From Methylococcaceae bacterium UBA662 (GTDB lineage Bacteria; Pseudomonadota; Gammaproteobacteria; Methylococcales; Methylomonadaceae), in contig DBNW01000008.1 of assembly GCA_002299425.1 (NCBI GenBank), positions 1-56,658 on the forward strand: DNA of 56,658 nucleotides, written 5' to 3'. The notes under the pieces are model-generated. The model was not told where the DNA came from. It searched no databases and worked only from the letters and a program-made list of their open reading frames with translations. Below are positions 1-8,374 of the stretch, one piece after another. How positions within the stretch are numbered: the first letter of the stretch is position 1; each line of letters starts with the position of its first letter. The position numbers and the translations under genes were made by a program.

Positions 1-774
1 GCCCCGCATATCGAAGGCCAAACAGTCCAAACCGTGTTGCTCCGCGATGGCCGTTTACGCTGGCCTGTTTTACCCGATTTGCCAAAAATTTTAGCAGGCC
101 GACGCATACAAACGGTCGCAAGGCGCGGCAAGTATCTCCTGTTGGATACGGGTGACGGCACCTTATTGGTGCACCTAGGAATGTCAGGCAGTTTAAGGCT
201 GGTTGTTAGCGCAGCACCGGTCGGCAAGCACGACCATATGGATATCGTTTTTGGCCACAACACGGTGCTGCGTTTTCATGATCCACGGCGCTTTGGCGCG
301 GTTTTGTGGGTGCAAGGCCCTGTAACCGAGCATCCCTTGTTAAAACACCTAGGCCCTGAGCCGTTAGCGGACGGTTTCGACGGCAAAACGCTTCATGCTC
401 TTGCGAAAGGGCGCAAAATGGCGGTCAAGTCCTTCATCATGGACAGCCGTGTTGTGGTCGGAGTTGGCAACATTTACGCCAACGAAGCGTTGTTTAGGGC
501 GGGCATCCTGCCGTCACGGGCGGTCGGAAAAATAGCCTTGACCCGCTACCAGCGGCTAGCAGCGTCTATCCGCGAGGTGTTGCAACAGGCGATTGATCGG
601 GGCGGTACAACCCTGCGCGATTTTGTCAATGCGAGCGGTCAGCCGGGTTATTTTCAGCAACAGCTAAGCGTTTACGGACGCACGGGGCTGCCTTGTGTGC
701 ACTGTGGACAGGCTTTGACGGAAATTCGTTTGGGTAACCGCAGTACGGTGTTTTGCCGTGCTTGTCAGCGTTAA
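1..774 (+). CDS. mutM: Formamidopyrimidine-DNA glycosylase, 5'-truncated by window edge
   Basis: Bifunctional DNA glycosylase/AP lyase that removes oxidised purines such as 8-oxoguanine in base-excision repair. The frame is open from base 1 (APHIEGQTVQTVLLRDGRLR), which matches the region just after the MPELPEVET N-terminus of the family, so the true start and the catalytic Pro/Glu lie upstream of the window. The GTG at 34 is not the start. Visible are the HLGMSGSLR strand, the helix-two-turn-helix region (VGNIYANEALFRAGI) and the C-terminal zinc finger with CVHC and CRAC cysteine pairs. The length is consistent with a complete protein of about 270 residues. The next gene starts about 45 nt downstream in the same direction. 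Confidence 0.95.
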   Translation, partial: APHIEGQTVQTVLLRDGRLRWPVLPDLPKILAGRRIQTVARRGKYLLLDTGDGTLLVHLGMSGSLRLVVSAAPVGKHDHMDIVFGHNTVLRFHDPRRFGAVLWVQGPVTEHPLLKHLGPEPLADGFDGKTLHALAKGRKMAVKSFIMDSRVVVGVGNIYANEALFRAGILPSRAVGKIALTRYQRLAASIREVLQQAIDRGGTTLRDFVNASGQPGYFQQQLSVYGRTGLPCVHCGQALTEIRLGNRSTVFCRACQR

Positions 775-818
775 CTGCGTTAGGATGGCGGTTTTTAATC
801 CGTTATCTGAAAACCGCC

Positions 819-3590
819 GTGCAAAAAACTACCCCCCATTATCGGGTCGGCATCGACCTAGGCACTACCCATACCGCCGTCGCCTATTGCCGAGTGAGTG
901 ACCCGGCTGCGCTAATTGAGCTGTTCCCGCTGCAACAATTGGTCGCACCTGGACAAGTGCTGGAGCGCGCATTGCTGCCATCGGTGCGCTACCATCCGGC
1001 GGCAGGGGAATTGTCTGCGGACGACATTAGCTTCTCGCCATCCGGCGACAGTGCGGTGCTGGGCGAGGCGGCGCGGGTGCTGGGAGCGAAGACTAAAGGC
1101 CGCTTGGTGACCAGCGCTAAAAGCTGGCTGTCGCACCCCTCGGTAGACCACACGGCCGACATCCTGCCCTGGGGTAGCAGCGATGCGGTCGCTAAGGTGT
1201 CGCCGATTGCGGCCAGTGCCAGTTACTTGCAGCATATTCGTGGCGTCTGGCGGCATCGATTCCCGGATGCGCCGCTGGAAAACCAAGACATCGTTATCAC
1301 CGTACCGGCTTCTTTCGACGAAGCCGCCCGCTCGTTGACCTTAGCGGCGGCTCAACAAGCCGGGTTGCCAACGGTGCGTTTGCTGGAGGAACCGCAGGCC
1401 GTGTGTTACGACTGGCTGCGGCGTCATGCTGGGCAATTGCAGGAAGCCTTGGCCAAGGTGCGCTTGCTGTTGGTACTGGATGTCGGCGGCGGCACCACCG
1501 ACTTGACCTTAATTAAAGTCGAGCACGGCTTGGGTGAGCCGAAATTGACCCGGATCGGGGTCGGTGATCATTTAATGCTGGGCGGTGACAACATCGACTT
1601 GGCCTTGGCGCGGCTGGCTGAAAGCCGCATTGCCGGGCAAGGCCAGCGTTTGTCCGCTGCCGATTTATCGCAACTGCTTGAGCAATGCCGGATTGCCAAA
1701 GAGCGTTTGCTGGCCGAGGATGCGCCGGAGCAGGTTAGCGTGACCCTATTGGGCGGCGGTGTGGGTTTGATAAGCGGTACCCGCTCAACGGTGTTAAGCC
1801 GTGACGAAGTACGCCAAATAAGCTTGGACGGTTTCTTTCCGTTGTCCGGCCTTATTGAACTGCCCGATAAAAAACGCAGCGGCGTGGTCGAATTTGGCTT
1901 GCCTTATGCCGCCGATCCGGCCATCAGCAAGCATATCGCCGCGTTTTTGCAGCAGCATCACGCGGCCGCCAAAGACGCTTTGCGGGATGGCAGCAGCGTC
2001 CCCGATGCGTTGCTGCTGAACGGCGGCGTGTTCCGCAGTCAACCAATCACCGAACGGGCGTTGGCCTTGCTGGCTGCATGGCGCGGCCAGCCGCTGGTGC
2101 AACTGGAAAACCACCATCCTGAACTGGCGGTGGCGTTTGGCGCAGTCAGTTACGCACTGGCGCGGCAAGACAAAAAACTTAAAATTGGCGGCGGCGCAGC
2201 GCGCAGTTATTTCCTGCTGATCGATACCGAAACAAGCACCCAGCAAGGCGTTTGCCTATTGCCGCAGGGCAGCGAGGAAAACAAAGAAATCATCCTGGCC
2301 GACCGTCAGTTCGCCCTGCGTTTAGGGGTTGCGGTGCGCTTTCATTTGGCCTCCATCAGCGGCGGTGATTACCACGCAGGCGATGTTGTCGATATCACCG
2401 ATGCCTTTCATTCCTTGCCGCCGTTGGTGCTGGCTTTGGGTGAGGGCGGCAACGAAGCGGAGATCACCGTCCGTTTATCGGTGATGCAAACTGAAATGGG
2501 TATCTTAAAAATTCAATGCGTGGCGGTGAAAGAGGCAAGCCTGCGCTTTGATGTCGAATTTCAAATCCGCAAAAAAGGTGTCTCCATCGCGCAGGCCACC
2601 GATACCTACTTGCCCGCCAATAGGCCCTTGCTGCACGAAAAAATTCGGGCTGTATTCGGTGCCAAATCCAAGCAAATCGACCCGAATGCGGTCAAAGTTT
2701 TGCGCGCTGATTTGGAAAAAGCGTTGCTTATCCCCTGCTCTGAATGGCCGCTGCCGGTGTTGCGCGAGCTGTTCACCAGCCTGCTCGATGGCGGTAAATA
2801 CCAGCGTCGCAGCGAACACCACGAACGGGTCTGGTTAAGTTTGGTGGGCTTTTGCCTGCGTCCGGGGTTTGGTTATCCGCTGGATGAGTGGCGGGTGGCG
2901 CAAATCTGGAAAAACTACCCGCAAGGCATTCAATACGTCAACGAAACCCGCAACTGGAGCGAATGGTGGACGTTATGGCGGCGTTTGGCCGGCGGCTTGA
3001 ACAGCGTGGCGCAGGAAAAACTCTTGGCCGACATCGCCAAATACCTGAATCCTTCGGCGGCAAGGCAAGCTGGGGTTAGCAAACAAAGCAAGGCTCGTGG
3101 CTACGACGACATGGTGCGTTTGGCGGCGGTGTTGGAGCGGTTGCCGGTGGCGAAAAAAATTCAATTGGGCACCTGGTTGCTAAAGCGCCTGGAAAAACCC
3201 GCCGAACCGGAACAAACCTGGTGGGCGGCCGGCCGGGTCGGAGCTAGGGTGCCGTTTTACGGTTCCATCCACAATGGGGTGCCGGTGGAGACGGTTAGCA
3301 TTTGGTTGGAGCACGTGTTAACCGAAGATTGGAAAAAAAAGCCCACAGCCGGTTTCGCCGCGACTTTGATGGCGCGGATGAGCGGCGACCGCACCCGCGA
3401 TATCGACGACAGCCTGCGTAGCCGGGTTCTGGACAAACTCAAGCAAAGCAAAACCCCGCAAAGTTGGCAGGACATGGTGGCAGACATGCGTGAACTGAAT
3501 GCCAAAGATCAACAGCAGGTTTTAGGTGAGGCTTTGCCACCGGGCCTAACGCTCATAAAAGCAAACGCAGGGGAGGGCGGTGTCGATTAA
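819..3590 (+). CDS. Hsp70-family (DnaK-like) protein with long DUF3731-type C-terminal region
   Basis: Large Hsp70-related ATPase, about 923 residues. The N-terminal half has the actin-like ATPase motifs: phosphate 1 (VGIDLGTTHTAVAY), phosphate 2 (LDVGGGTTDLTL) and an adenosine-type motif (LLLNGGVFRSQ). The C-terminal part is not a normal DnaK substrate-binding domain. It resembles the extension found in a proteobacterial group of 900+ residue Hsp70-like proteins (DUF3731), whose substrate and partner are unknown to me. Start choice: a GTG at 819 begins close to the conserved core. A longer frame runs back to a TTG at 753 inside mutM but would add an unrelated tail. No good ribosome binding site is visible at either. 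It is probably co-transcribed with mutM. Chaperone-like function is inferred only. Confidence 0.85.
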   Translation: MQKTTPHYRVGIDLGTTHTAVAYCRVSDPAALIELFPLQQLVAPGQVLERALLPSVRYHPAAGELSADDISFSPSGDSAVLGEAARVLGAKTKGRLVTSAKSWLSHPSVDHTADILPWGSSDAVAKVSPIAASASYLQHIRGVWRHRFPDAPLENQDIVITVPASFDEAARSLTLAAAQQAGLPTVRLLEEPQAVCYDWLRRHAGQLQEALAKVRLLLVLDVGGGTTDLTLIKVEHGLGEPKLTRIGVGDHLMLGGDNIDLALARLAESRIAGQGQRLSAADLSQLLEQCRIAKERLLAEDAPEQVSVTLLGGGVGLISGTRSTVLSRDEVRQISLDGFFPLSGLIELPDKKRSGVVEFGLPYAADPAISKHIAAFLQQHHAAAKDALRDGSSVPDALLLNGGVFRSQPITERALALLAAWRGQPLVQLENHHPELAVAFGAVSYALARQDKKLKIGGGAARSYFLLIDTETSTQQGVCLLPQGSEENKEIILADRQFALRLGVAVRFHLASISGGDYHAGDVVDITDAFHSLPPLVLALGEGGNEAEITVRLSVMQTEMGILKIQCVAVKEASLRFDVEFQIRKKGVSIAQATDTYLPANRPLLHEKIRAVFGAKSKQIDPNAVKVLRADLEKALLIPCSEWPLPVLRELFTSLLDGGKYQRRSEHHERVWLSLVGFCLRPGFGYPLDEWRVAQIWKNYPQGIQYVNETRNWSEWWTLWRRLAGGLNSVAQEKLLADIAKYLNPSAARQAGVSKQSKARGYDDMVRLAAVLERLPVAKKIQLGTWLLKRLEKPAEPEQTWWAAGRVGARVPFYGSIHNGVPVETVSIWLEHVLTEDWKKKPTAGFAATLMARMSGDRTRDIDDSLRSRVLDKLKQSKTPQSWQDMVADMRELNAKDQQQVLGEALPPGLTLIKANAGEGGVD

Positions 3591-3635
3591 TTTTAATGCC
3601 GTCTTGTCAGGGCTTATATTGTTGAACAGGTGCAT

Positions 3636-3733
3636 ATTACCGATACTGCTTTCTGTGGCATCAAAACATTCCCTAACAGTAATATTATTTCGTGAAAGTT
3701 AATCCACCCTATAAAATAGTACTTATCGGTAAT
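3636..3733. promoter_or_regulatory. Putative hipBA operator pair (inverted repeat) and -10 box
   Basis: ATTACCGATA at 3636-3645 and its exact reverse complement TATCGGTAAT at 3724-3733 flank the region just ahead of hipB; the match extends one base further (11 bp). A TATAAA-like -10 lies at 3710-3715, so the second half-site falls near the transcript start, where a repressor would act. HipB of E. coli binds paired TATCC/GGATA-type operators, which supports an autoregulation reading, but binding here is inference. Confidence 0.45.
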
Positions 3734-3749
3734 AATTGCGGGCATTAAC

Positions 3750-3995
3750 ATGGATTCGGAAAATAAAATACCTTACGGGAAGGTTTCAACGGCGGAAGAA
3801 TTGGGGGCACTGATACGTCTTCATCGTAAAAGCCAACAGGTACGCATCAACGATGTGTCTGCAATTGCCATGCTGGGGGAACGCTTTATCGGCGAATGTG
3901 AGCGTGGCAAAGCCACTTGCCAAATCGGCAAAATATTCCAATTATTGGCCTGCCTTGGACTGGAAATTCGGGTAGTACCCAGGGGCAACAAGTAA
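3750..3995 (+). CDS. hipB: HipB-like antitoxin, XRE-type helix-turn-helix
   Basis: Small DNA-binding protein of 81 residues with the layout of HipB antitoxins: the helix-turn-helix is roughly residues 15-70 (LGALIRLHRKSQQVRI, ERFIGECERGKATCQIGKI) and a short strand LEIRVVPRG ends it. It should neutralise the adjacent HipA kinase and repress the operon through the inverted repeat upstream. Its TAA stop overlaps the hipA ATG (TAATG at 3993-3997), so the two are translationally coupled. Placement beside transposase remnants suggests a laterally acquired module. The lower G+C of this pair compared with flanking genes is an impression from reading, not a calculation. Confidence 0.85.
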   Translation: MDSENKIPYGKVSTAEELGALIRLHRKSQQVRINDVSAIAMLGERFIGECERGKATCQIGKIFQLLACLGLEIRVVPRGNK

Positions 3996-5224
3996 TGGAT
4001 GATGAATTGAATGTCTGGTTTGAAGATCAACTAATCGGTTATCTGTGGCGGAATGCCAGCCATGTTATGGCATTCCGCTATGCAGAAGAATGGCTTGCCA
4101 GCGGTTTCCCGTTATCCATCAGCTTGCCATTGCAACATGAAGCCTTTTCAGCACAAACAGTCATTGCCCATCGTTTTTTTGCCCATTTATTGCCGGAAGG
4201 GCTGGCGAGGGAACGGCTTTGTCATCGCTTTCGCTGCCCCAACACGGATTTTGATTTATTAAAAACCATTGGGGGTGAATGCGCCGGGGCGATTTCAATC
4301 CTGCCCGTTACGGAAGAACCTGATCTTAACCAACGCTATGAAAAGCTCAGTGCGGAAGCATTGGCAAGGCTGATTTCAACACGCGGTGCTTCACTTACCA
4401 ATGATGATAAATCGCGCTTGTCGTTGGCGGGTGCACAAGACAAAATCACCGTGTACCTAAAGGATAAAGACATTTATTTACCCCTCAAACAATCGCCTTC
4501 AACGCATATCTTAAAATTCGAAGTCAGCGATTTTAAAAATGTACCGCTTTATGAAGTCTATACCACCGGGCTTGCAAAAGCCGCCGGACTGAATGTGATT
4601 GATATGAAATGGGGTTGTTTGGGGGAGGCCAGCTATACGTTGTCAACGCGTTATGACCGGTTGCTAGGCGATAACATATCCCGCATACACCAAGAAGATT
4701 TTTGCCAAGCGTTAGGCTTGCAAGAAAAATATCAACGCAATGAAACGCCTTCCTTCGCCCAATGTTATCGATTGCTAATCCAGCACTCAAACAACCCGAC
4801 AATTGATTGTGAACAGTTGTTACGCTGGCAAATTTTTAACCTCATTGCCGGTAATTCGGATGCCCATATCAAAAACATCTCACTGTTATATTCAGCGGAC
4901 GGGACCAGATTGGCGCCTTTTTATGATTTAGTCTGCACCAGGGCGATAAAACATTTGGACAGTACCCTTGCATTAAGCATCGGCCAGCAAAAGAACCCTG
5001 ATAATGTCTTGGTAACCGACTGGTACGAGTTAGCCAAACAATGCCAGATTAGACCCAAGCGTATGCTCAGCCTTGTTGACGATATGCTGAATAAAATCAA
5101 TGAACAGAAAGCCAGCGTTAGCGGCTCACTGGTGACGAAGTATGGCGAGTTACCCGCTTTGCAACGGGTTGATCAGGTGATTAATAAACAATTAAAACGG
5201 CTTTCAATGTCAATAGTGAATTGA
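3995..5224 (+). CDS. hipA: HipA-family serine/threonine kinase toxin
   Basis: Full-length HipA-type kinase, 409 residues from the ATG at 3995 that overlaps the hipB stop. A longer frame to 3917 would run inside hipB and is rejected. Family features seen: LSLAGAQDKITVYLKD, the nucleotide-binding loop SPSTHILKFEV, the catalytic segment NLIAGNSDAHIKNISL with Asp and Asn in place, and the magnesium-binding PFYDLV aspartate. In E. coli the homologue phosphorylates glutamyl-tRNA synthetase and causes growth arrest; the target here is unknown. The kinase motifs look intact, so the toxin is probably functional. The gene is followed at once by IS481 debris. Confidence 0.9.
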   Translation: MDDELNVWFEDQLIGYLWRNASHVMAFRYAEEWLASGFPLSISLPLQHEAFSAQTVIAHRFFAHLLPEGLARERLCHRFRCPNTDFDLLKTIGGECAGAISILPVTEEPDLNQRYEKLSAEALARLISTRGASLTNDDKSRLSLAGAQDKITVYLKDKDIYLPLKQSPSTHILKFEVSDFKNVPLYEVYTTGLAKAAGLNVIDMKWGCLGEASYTLSTRYDRLLGDNISRIHQEDFCQALGLQEKYQRNETPSFAQCYRLLIQHSNNPTIDCEQLLRWQIFNLIAGNSDAHIKNISLLYSADGTRLAPFYDLVCTRAIKHLDSTLALSIGQQKNPDNVLVTDWYELAKQCQIRPKRMLSLVDDMLNKINEQKASVSGSLVTKYGELPALQRVDQVINKQLKRLSMSIVN

Positions 5225-5333
5225 TTGTATTAGTTTCGACGTAATCTGACACATCGACTTGAAAAGATGAGCGTTACCGGTTTTGATAGGGGTGTCGAAT
5301 CCTAAACCAAAACACAAATAGGCACCCCCCCCC

Positions 5334-5476
5334 ATGATCCATACCAACAATCCCATTATCAAAAACAAAGCAGGGCTGTTACATCTGGCCTAAGAACTGC
5401 AAAATGTTTCGAAAGCCTGCAAGGTGATGGGCGTTCGCGTGATACGTTCTAGCGTTATCAAGAACGGGTGGCCGAC
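5334..5476 (+). pseudogene. IS481-type transposase N-terminal remnant
   Basis: The reading MIHTNNPIIKNKAGLLHLA, then a TAA stop, then ELQNVSKACKVMGVR, then a frameshift into RDTF, a TAG stop, and RYQERVAD closely follows the typical N-terminus of IS481-family transposases (NPIIKHKxGLLNLAEELGNVSKACKVMGVSRDTFYRYQE). Two stop codons and one frameshift break it, and nothing after about 5476 resembles the DDE catalytic domain, so only the helix-turn-helix end survives. A run of nine C residues precedes the ATG. No clear terminal inverted repeats were found. Confidence 0.75.
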
Positions 5477-5621
5477 CCTGCCGCACCCCTTCGGGCTGTT
5501 CCCAGCAAAAACTCCGGTACTCGGCGCGGCAAACGGGGTTTTTCGCGTTACGGCACAACATCAGTTGGTTAATTTTATCAACCTATCGGGGGTCTGTTTT
5601 TGTTAAACCACCACAATTGCC

Positions 5622-5711
5622 CTATTTGTCGAACACAAACACTTTGCTGGCGGCGAAACGTGGGTAGGAATAAGCCAAACGGGCTTCGCGCTCAAGTGTC
5701 CAGTCAATCAT
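5622..5711 (-). CDS. 29-residue ORF coupled to the SagB-type gene
   Basis: A short frame encodes MIDWTLEREARLAYSYPRF followed by AASKVFVFDK. Its ATG overlaps the TGA stop of the upstream SagB-type gene (TGATG), an arrangement typical of translational coupling. I do not recognise the product. It could be a genuine small peptide encoded with the dehydrogenase, or the surviving N-terminus of a longer protein cut off by the decayed IS481 element that lies just beyond it. There is no downstream continuation in any frame that I could recognise. Confidence 0.4.
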   Translation of the reverse strand: MIDWTLEREARLAYSYPRFAASKVFVFDK

Positions 5712-7300
5712 CAGGATTCGCCTTGTAAATGGCTGTAGGGCGGCAAGGTTTGTAAACGGCTGTCTTCCAACGGTTTGCCGACGGTGAAATGGTACAGGCT
5801 TTGCCAAGCATTATCGGTAATACCTAAAATTTCATGGACGCTGTCATCAAAATAACAGCCGATACCCGTGCCACGCACGCCCGCTGCTTCCGCCTCCAGA
5901 TACAGCACTTGCCCGATGATCCCGCATTCCCAAAATAGCCGCCGATAGTGCCACGGCGCGGCTTGCACGGTGGCACTGAATTCGGCGACCATGCCCAAGC
6001 TGAAGGCGCTGTCGCTGGCGATGGGTTGATGGCAGGATACGGTTTTGGCGATTTGTTTAAAATTACCGGAATGCAACTGATAAAACGGCAGCGCATCGTG
6101 CTGTTTTTGCCAAGCAAACGCGCTTGCCGTTGCTGACTGCAAAGCCGCCAAACTAGTCGCATCCCTAAGCAACACATACAAGCCCGGCGTTAAACCGGCC
6201 ACCCGATGCACAAACACAAACAAATGTACTTTGGGCAAAGTTTGCCAACAACCGAAAGCAGGCGCATCCGGCATGACCGCGCTGAGCATCCGGAAAAAAT
6301 CCGCAGCGGCCAGGTCGGGCATGTTGCCGTCGAATTGTTGCGCGCTCCGGCGTTGGCGGATGATTTGGCTGGCGGTTTTAGCACAAGCAGTAGGTAAGGG
6401 CGGTCGCATCTCAACTTGCCAAGGGTTTTCTTGCGTTTGCGGTTTGTGCGCGGCTGCGGCGGCTTCATCAATAACAGGCCAATGATGTAAATGGTAGGCT
6501 TTCAAACTTTCCGCCTTGCCGGCCCATGACGCTGTAGCAGACAGGGCTAATAAGGGTTGATAGCTAACCGCCGCTTGTTCGCTAATTTGCATACGGCATA
6601 ACACATCGGGCGATTCTTGCTCGTTGTGCTTGAAATCCCCGTGTCTGTCCAAACCCAGCAGGGTGGCGAGGTCGGCATCAGCGGCTGCCAACAAAATATC
6701 AATAGACCAGCCCAAACAAGCCGCCGCATAACGCAGTGCCGCCAAGGCATGACCGATGTCGTGCTGGCAATAGCGGAACGCGCGTTCGCCGTACTTCCAC
6801 GCTTCCCGCCAATGTACTGACGATAAGCCGATGAACACGGCGGATTCGGCAGCGGTGTCTGTAAATTGCGCACGTTGTTCCAGCAGGTGGTCATGGCTTA
6901 AATAATGGTAAACGCCAGCGGGGACAAGGTAGTTATCAGTGGCTATCAGATAGGCTTCGGTTGGGTGCAAGTTGCCGCTGGAGGGATTGCAGCGCAACGC
7001 CCAACGGCTGGGGCCGTATTGTTTCCATGCCGACAAACCGAAAGCCAATTCTAACAATAGGCCAATGCTGGTTAAGGATAACGCTTGCGCGGGGATGTTT
7101 TGTGGCTGGTCAAGATCAGCAAAGCGTACCGGCAAATTTTGTCCGGGTGCGGGCAATGGCACAGGCGGGCAACCGGGAAATCGCCGGAATGGGTCGGGTT
7201 GATCTTCCCAATCGATGGTTTCCGGGCCTTTGGCGTAGCGTTGCAGGCTGTGCTTGGTGCGTTGATGGTAATTTAATAGCGTTGTGGATTGTGGGTTCAT
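5711..7300 (-). CDS. SagB/ThcOx-type nitroreductase, two-domain
   Basis: FMN-dependent oxidoreductase of 529 residues with two nitroreductase-fold halves, roughly 70-265 and 300-525. Recognisable are LTSIGLLLELAFGLSAW, the RCNPSSGNLHPTEAYLI segment typical of SagB/ThcOx dehydrogenases, QIIRQRRSAQQFDG opening the second half, and FWECGIIGQVLYLEAEAAG near the end. In thiazole/oxazole peptide clusters SagB homologues oxidise azolines to azoles, but no YcaO cyclodehydratase or precursor peptide is evident here and many stand-alone homologues have no known substrate. It is the lone intact enzyme between two transposase remnants. The ribosome binding site before the ATG is weak. Confidence 0.85.
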   Translation of the reverse strand: MNPQSTTLLNYHQRTKHSLQRYAKGPETIDWEDQPDPFRRFPGCPPVPLPAPGQNLPVRFADLDQPQNIPAQALSLTSIGLLLELAFGLSAWKQYGPSRWALRCNPSSGNLHPTEAYLIATDNYLVPAGVYHYLSHDHLLEQRAQFTDTAAESAVFIGLSSVHWREAWKYGERAFRYCQHDIGHALAALRYAAACLGWSIDILLAAADADLATLLGLDRHGDFKHNEQESPDVLCRMQISEQAAVSYQPLLALSATASWAGKAESLKAYHLHHWPVIDEAAAAAHKPQTQENPWQVEMRPPLPTACAKTASQIIRQRRSAQQFDGNMPDLAAADFFRMLSAVMPDAPAFGCWQTLPKVHLFVFVHRVAGLTPGLYVLLRDATSLAALQSATASAFAWQKQHDALPFYQLHSGNFKQIAKTVSCHQPIASDSAFSLGMVAEFSATVQAAPWHYRRLFWECGIIGQVLYLEAEAAGVRGTGIGCYFDDSVHEILGITDNAWQSLYHFTVGKPLEDSRLQTLPPYSHLQGES

Positions 7301-7329
7301 GATTGTGCCAGAGGAGTTTTTTAGGATTC

Positions 7330-7366
7330 GGTAGGTTGGGTTAGGCGACAGCCGTAACCTAACATG
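7330..7366. repeat. REP-like imperfect palindrome
   Basis: GTAGGTTGGGTTAGGCGACA followed by GCCGTAACCTAACATG forms an imperfect hairpin. Its opening resembles the start of the palindrome at the end of zapE (11204-11236) read on the minus strand. Short dispersed palindromes of this style are common intergenic repeats in proteobacteria; the copy number in this genome cannot be judged from one window. Confidence 0.5.
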
Positions 7367-7400
7367 TGCCGCTAAATTCTGATTTTTGTACTGTTCCGTG

Positions 7401-7670
7401 TCAAACGCCCGCTGCTGCTTTCTGTTTTTTTTTCAAGGGGATAACGGCTTTTGCCCCATCGTTTTCAATCTTGCTTAGCACTTCATCCGCATCATAGGCC
7501 TTGTCTGCCAACACGGCACCTGCACAAATGTCCTCCAACAAACTGACCGCCTGTGTGACATCATGCGTTTGGCCACCGGTCAGGCACCATTTGGCCAGTT
7601 GCCCGAGCCCTTCAACGTTCGCCGAAAACATTTTGCCAAACTCCGGCATCTGACCACCGCGAAAACCGCT
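7401..7670 (-). pseudogene. IS5-family transposase internal fragment
   Basis: The minus-strand frame contains LTGGQTHDVTQAVSLLED, AVLADKAYDADEVLSKIE and GAKAVIPLKKKQK, which match the central DDE-domain stretch of IS5-family transposases (HDVTQA..LL, ADKGYDSD, VIPxRKNRK). Both ends are missing: the frame stops soon after the PxKKxxK motif and the N-terminal region before RGG is absent. The open frame runs back to 7709, but the segment beyond about 7670 is the opposite strand of the Mop-domain fragment. It is a dead internal piece of an insertion sequence. Confidence 0.75.
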
Positions 7671-7680
7671 TATAAACACT

Positions 7681-7935
7681 GTTCCAATCTCCAACCTGCT
7701 CAATGTCACTGACTTCGGCGGCTACCGCCTGTCTGCGCGCAACCAACTTCAAGGCACGGTGTCCGGCATCCAAAAAGGCGCGGTCAACACGGAAGTAGCC
7801 ATTGCCCTGCCAGGCGGCGATACCCTCACCGCGACCGTGACCTGCGACAGCATCGAAAATTTAGGTTTGGTCGAAGGCGGCACCGCAACAGCGGTGTTTA
7901 AGGCCGGCTCGGTGATCCTCGGTGTTGCCGCCTAA
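7681..7935 (+). pseudogene. Molybdate-binding Mop/TOBE domain, 5'-truncated gene
   Basis: Plus-strand frame 1 reads SARNQLQGTVSGIQKGAVNT, EVAIALPGGDTLTATVTCDS, IENLGLVEGGTATAVFKAGS and VILGVAA before a TAA at 7933. This is a near-perfect Mop (TOBE) domain as in ModE C-termini, ModC or free molbindins, which bind molybdate or tungstate. The frame has no ATG ahead of the domain and meets a stop at 7651, inside the IS5 fragment. The simplest reading is that insertion or deletion associated with the IS element removed the 5' part of a modE-like gene or the first domain of a di-Mop protein. Confidence 0.65.
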
Positions 7936-8013
7936 GGTTGCGCCTAGACCACCGTAGCTGTCGGCATGGTTTTGTCAGTTTTTGTGATCTTTGACCATCG
8001 ACGGGCGGGTGCT

Positions 8014-8370
8014 TCAGCCGGCTAATACGCTGTCAAATTGCTGCATGAACCAGGAAACGGCTTGGCGGTGGCAGATTTGTACCGGCAGCGATAAATTCTC
8101 AAGCGTCAAACCGCGCCCTGCAAGCGATTCTTGCTCGACGTAGACGGCGCTGACGCCATACAGGGCGAGGGCTTGAAACAGAGCACTGGTGTCTTTTACG
8201 CCCGCCGTAACCTGCTGGTTTTTTTTTAATTGGAACACGCCATCGTCTAAAAATAGCAGCGTGACTTCTTGGTCGAAGGCGGCAGCGGTCAAGATAAAAT
8301 CCAGCATTTCTTGACAATAAGCACCCTGGTGCGGCGGTTTGGCTAAAACGAATAGCATGCGTTTGGTCAT
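8014..8370 (-). CDS. tusC: TusC/DsrF-family sulfur relay protein
   Basis: Small DsrEFH-fold protein, 118 residues from MTKRMLFVLAKPPHQG. The ATG at 8370 is preferred over 8406 because the family begins right at this strand. TusB, TusC and TusD form the complex that relays persulfide sulfur from TusA to TusE for 2-thiouridine formation in tRNA; related DsrEFH act in sulfur oxidation. It follows tusD with 4 nt between them. A tusB gene would be expected next but the sequence below 8014 leads straight into the decapitated Mop gene and IS5 debris, so tusB is absent here or was lost. Confidence 0.85.
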   Translation of the reverse strand: MTKRMLFVLAKPPHQGAYCQEMLDFILTAAAFDQEVTLLFLDDGVFQLKKNQQVTAGVKDTSALFQALALYGVSAVYVEQESLAGRGLTLENLSLPVQICHRQAVSWFMQQFDSVLAG

Positions 8371-8374
8371 GGCC

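Noticed and set aside
5325..5333. Run of nine C residues just before the IS481 remnant ATG, considered as a phase-variation tract
   Set aside because: The downstream frame is already broken by stops and a frameshift, so the tract controls nothing intact.
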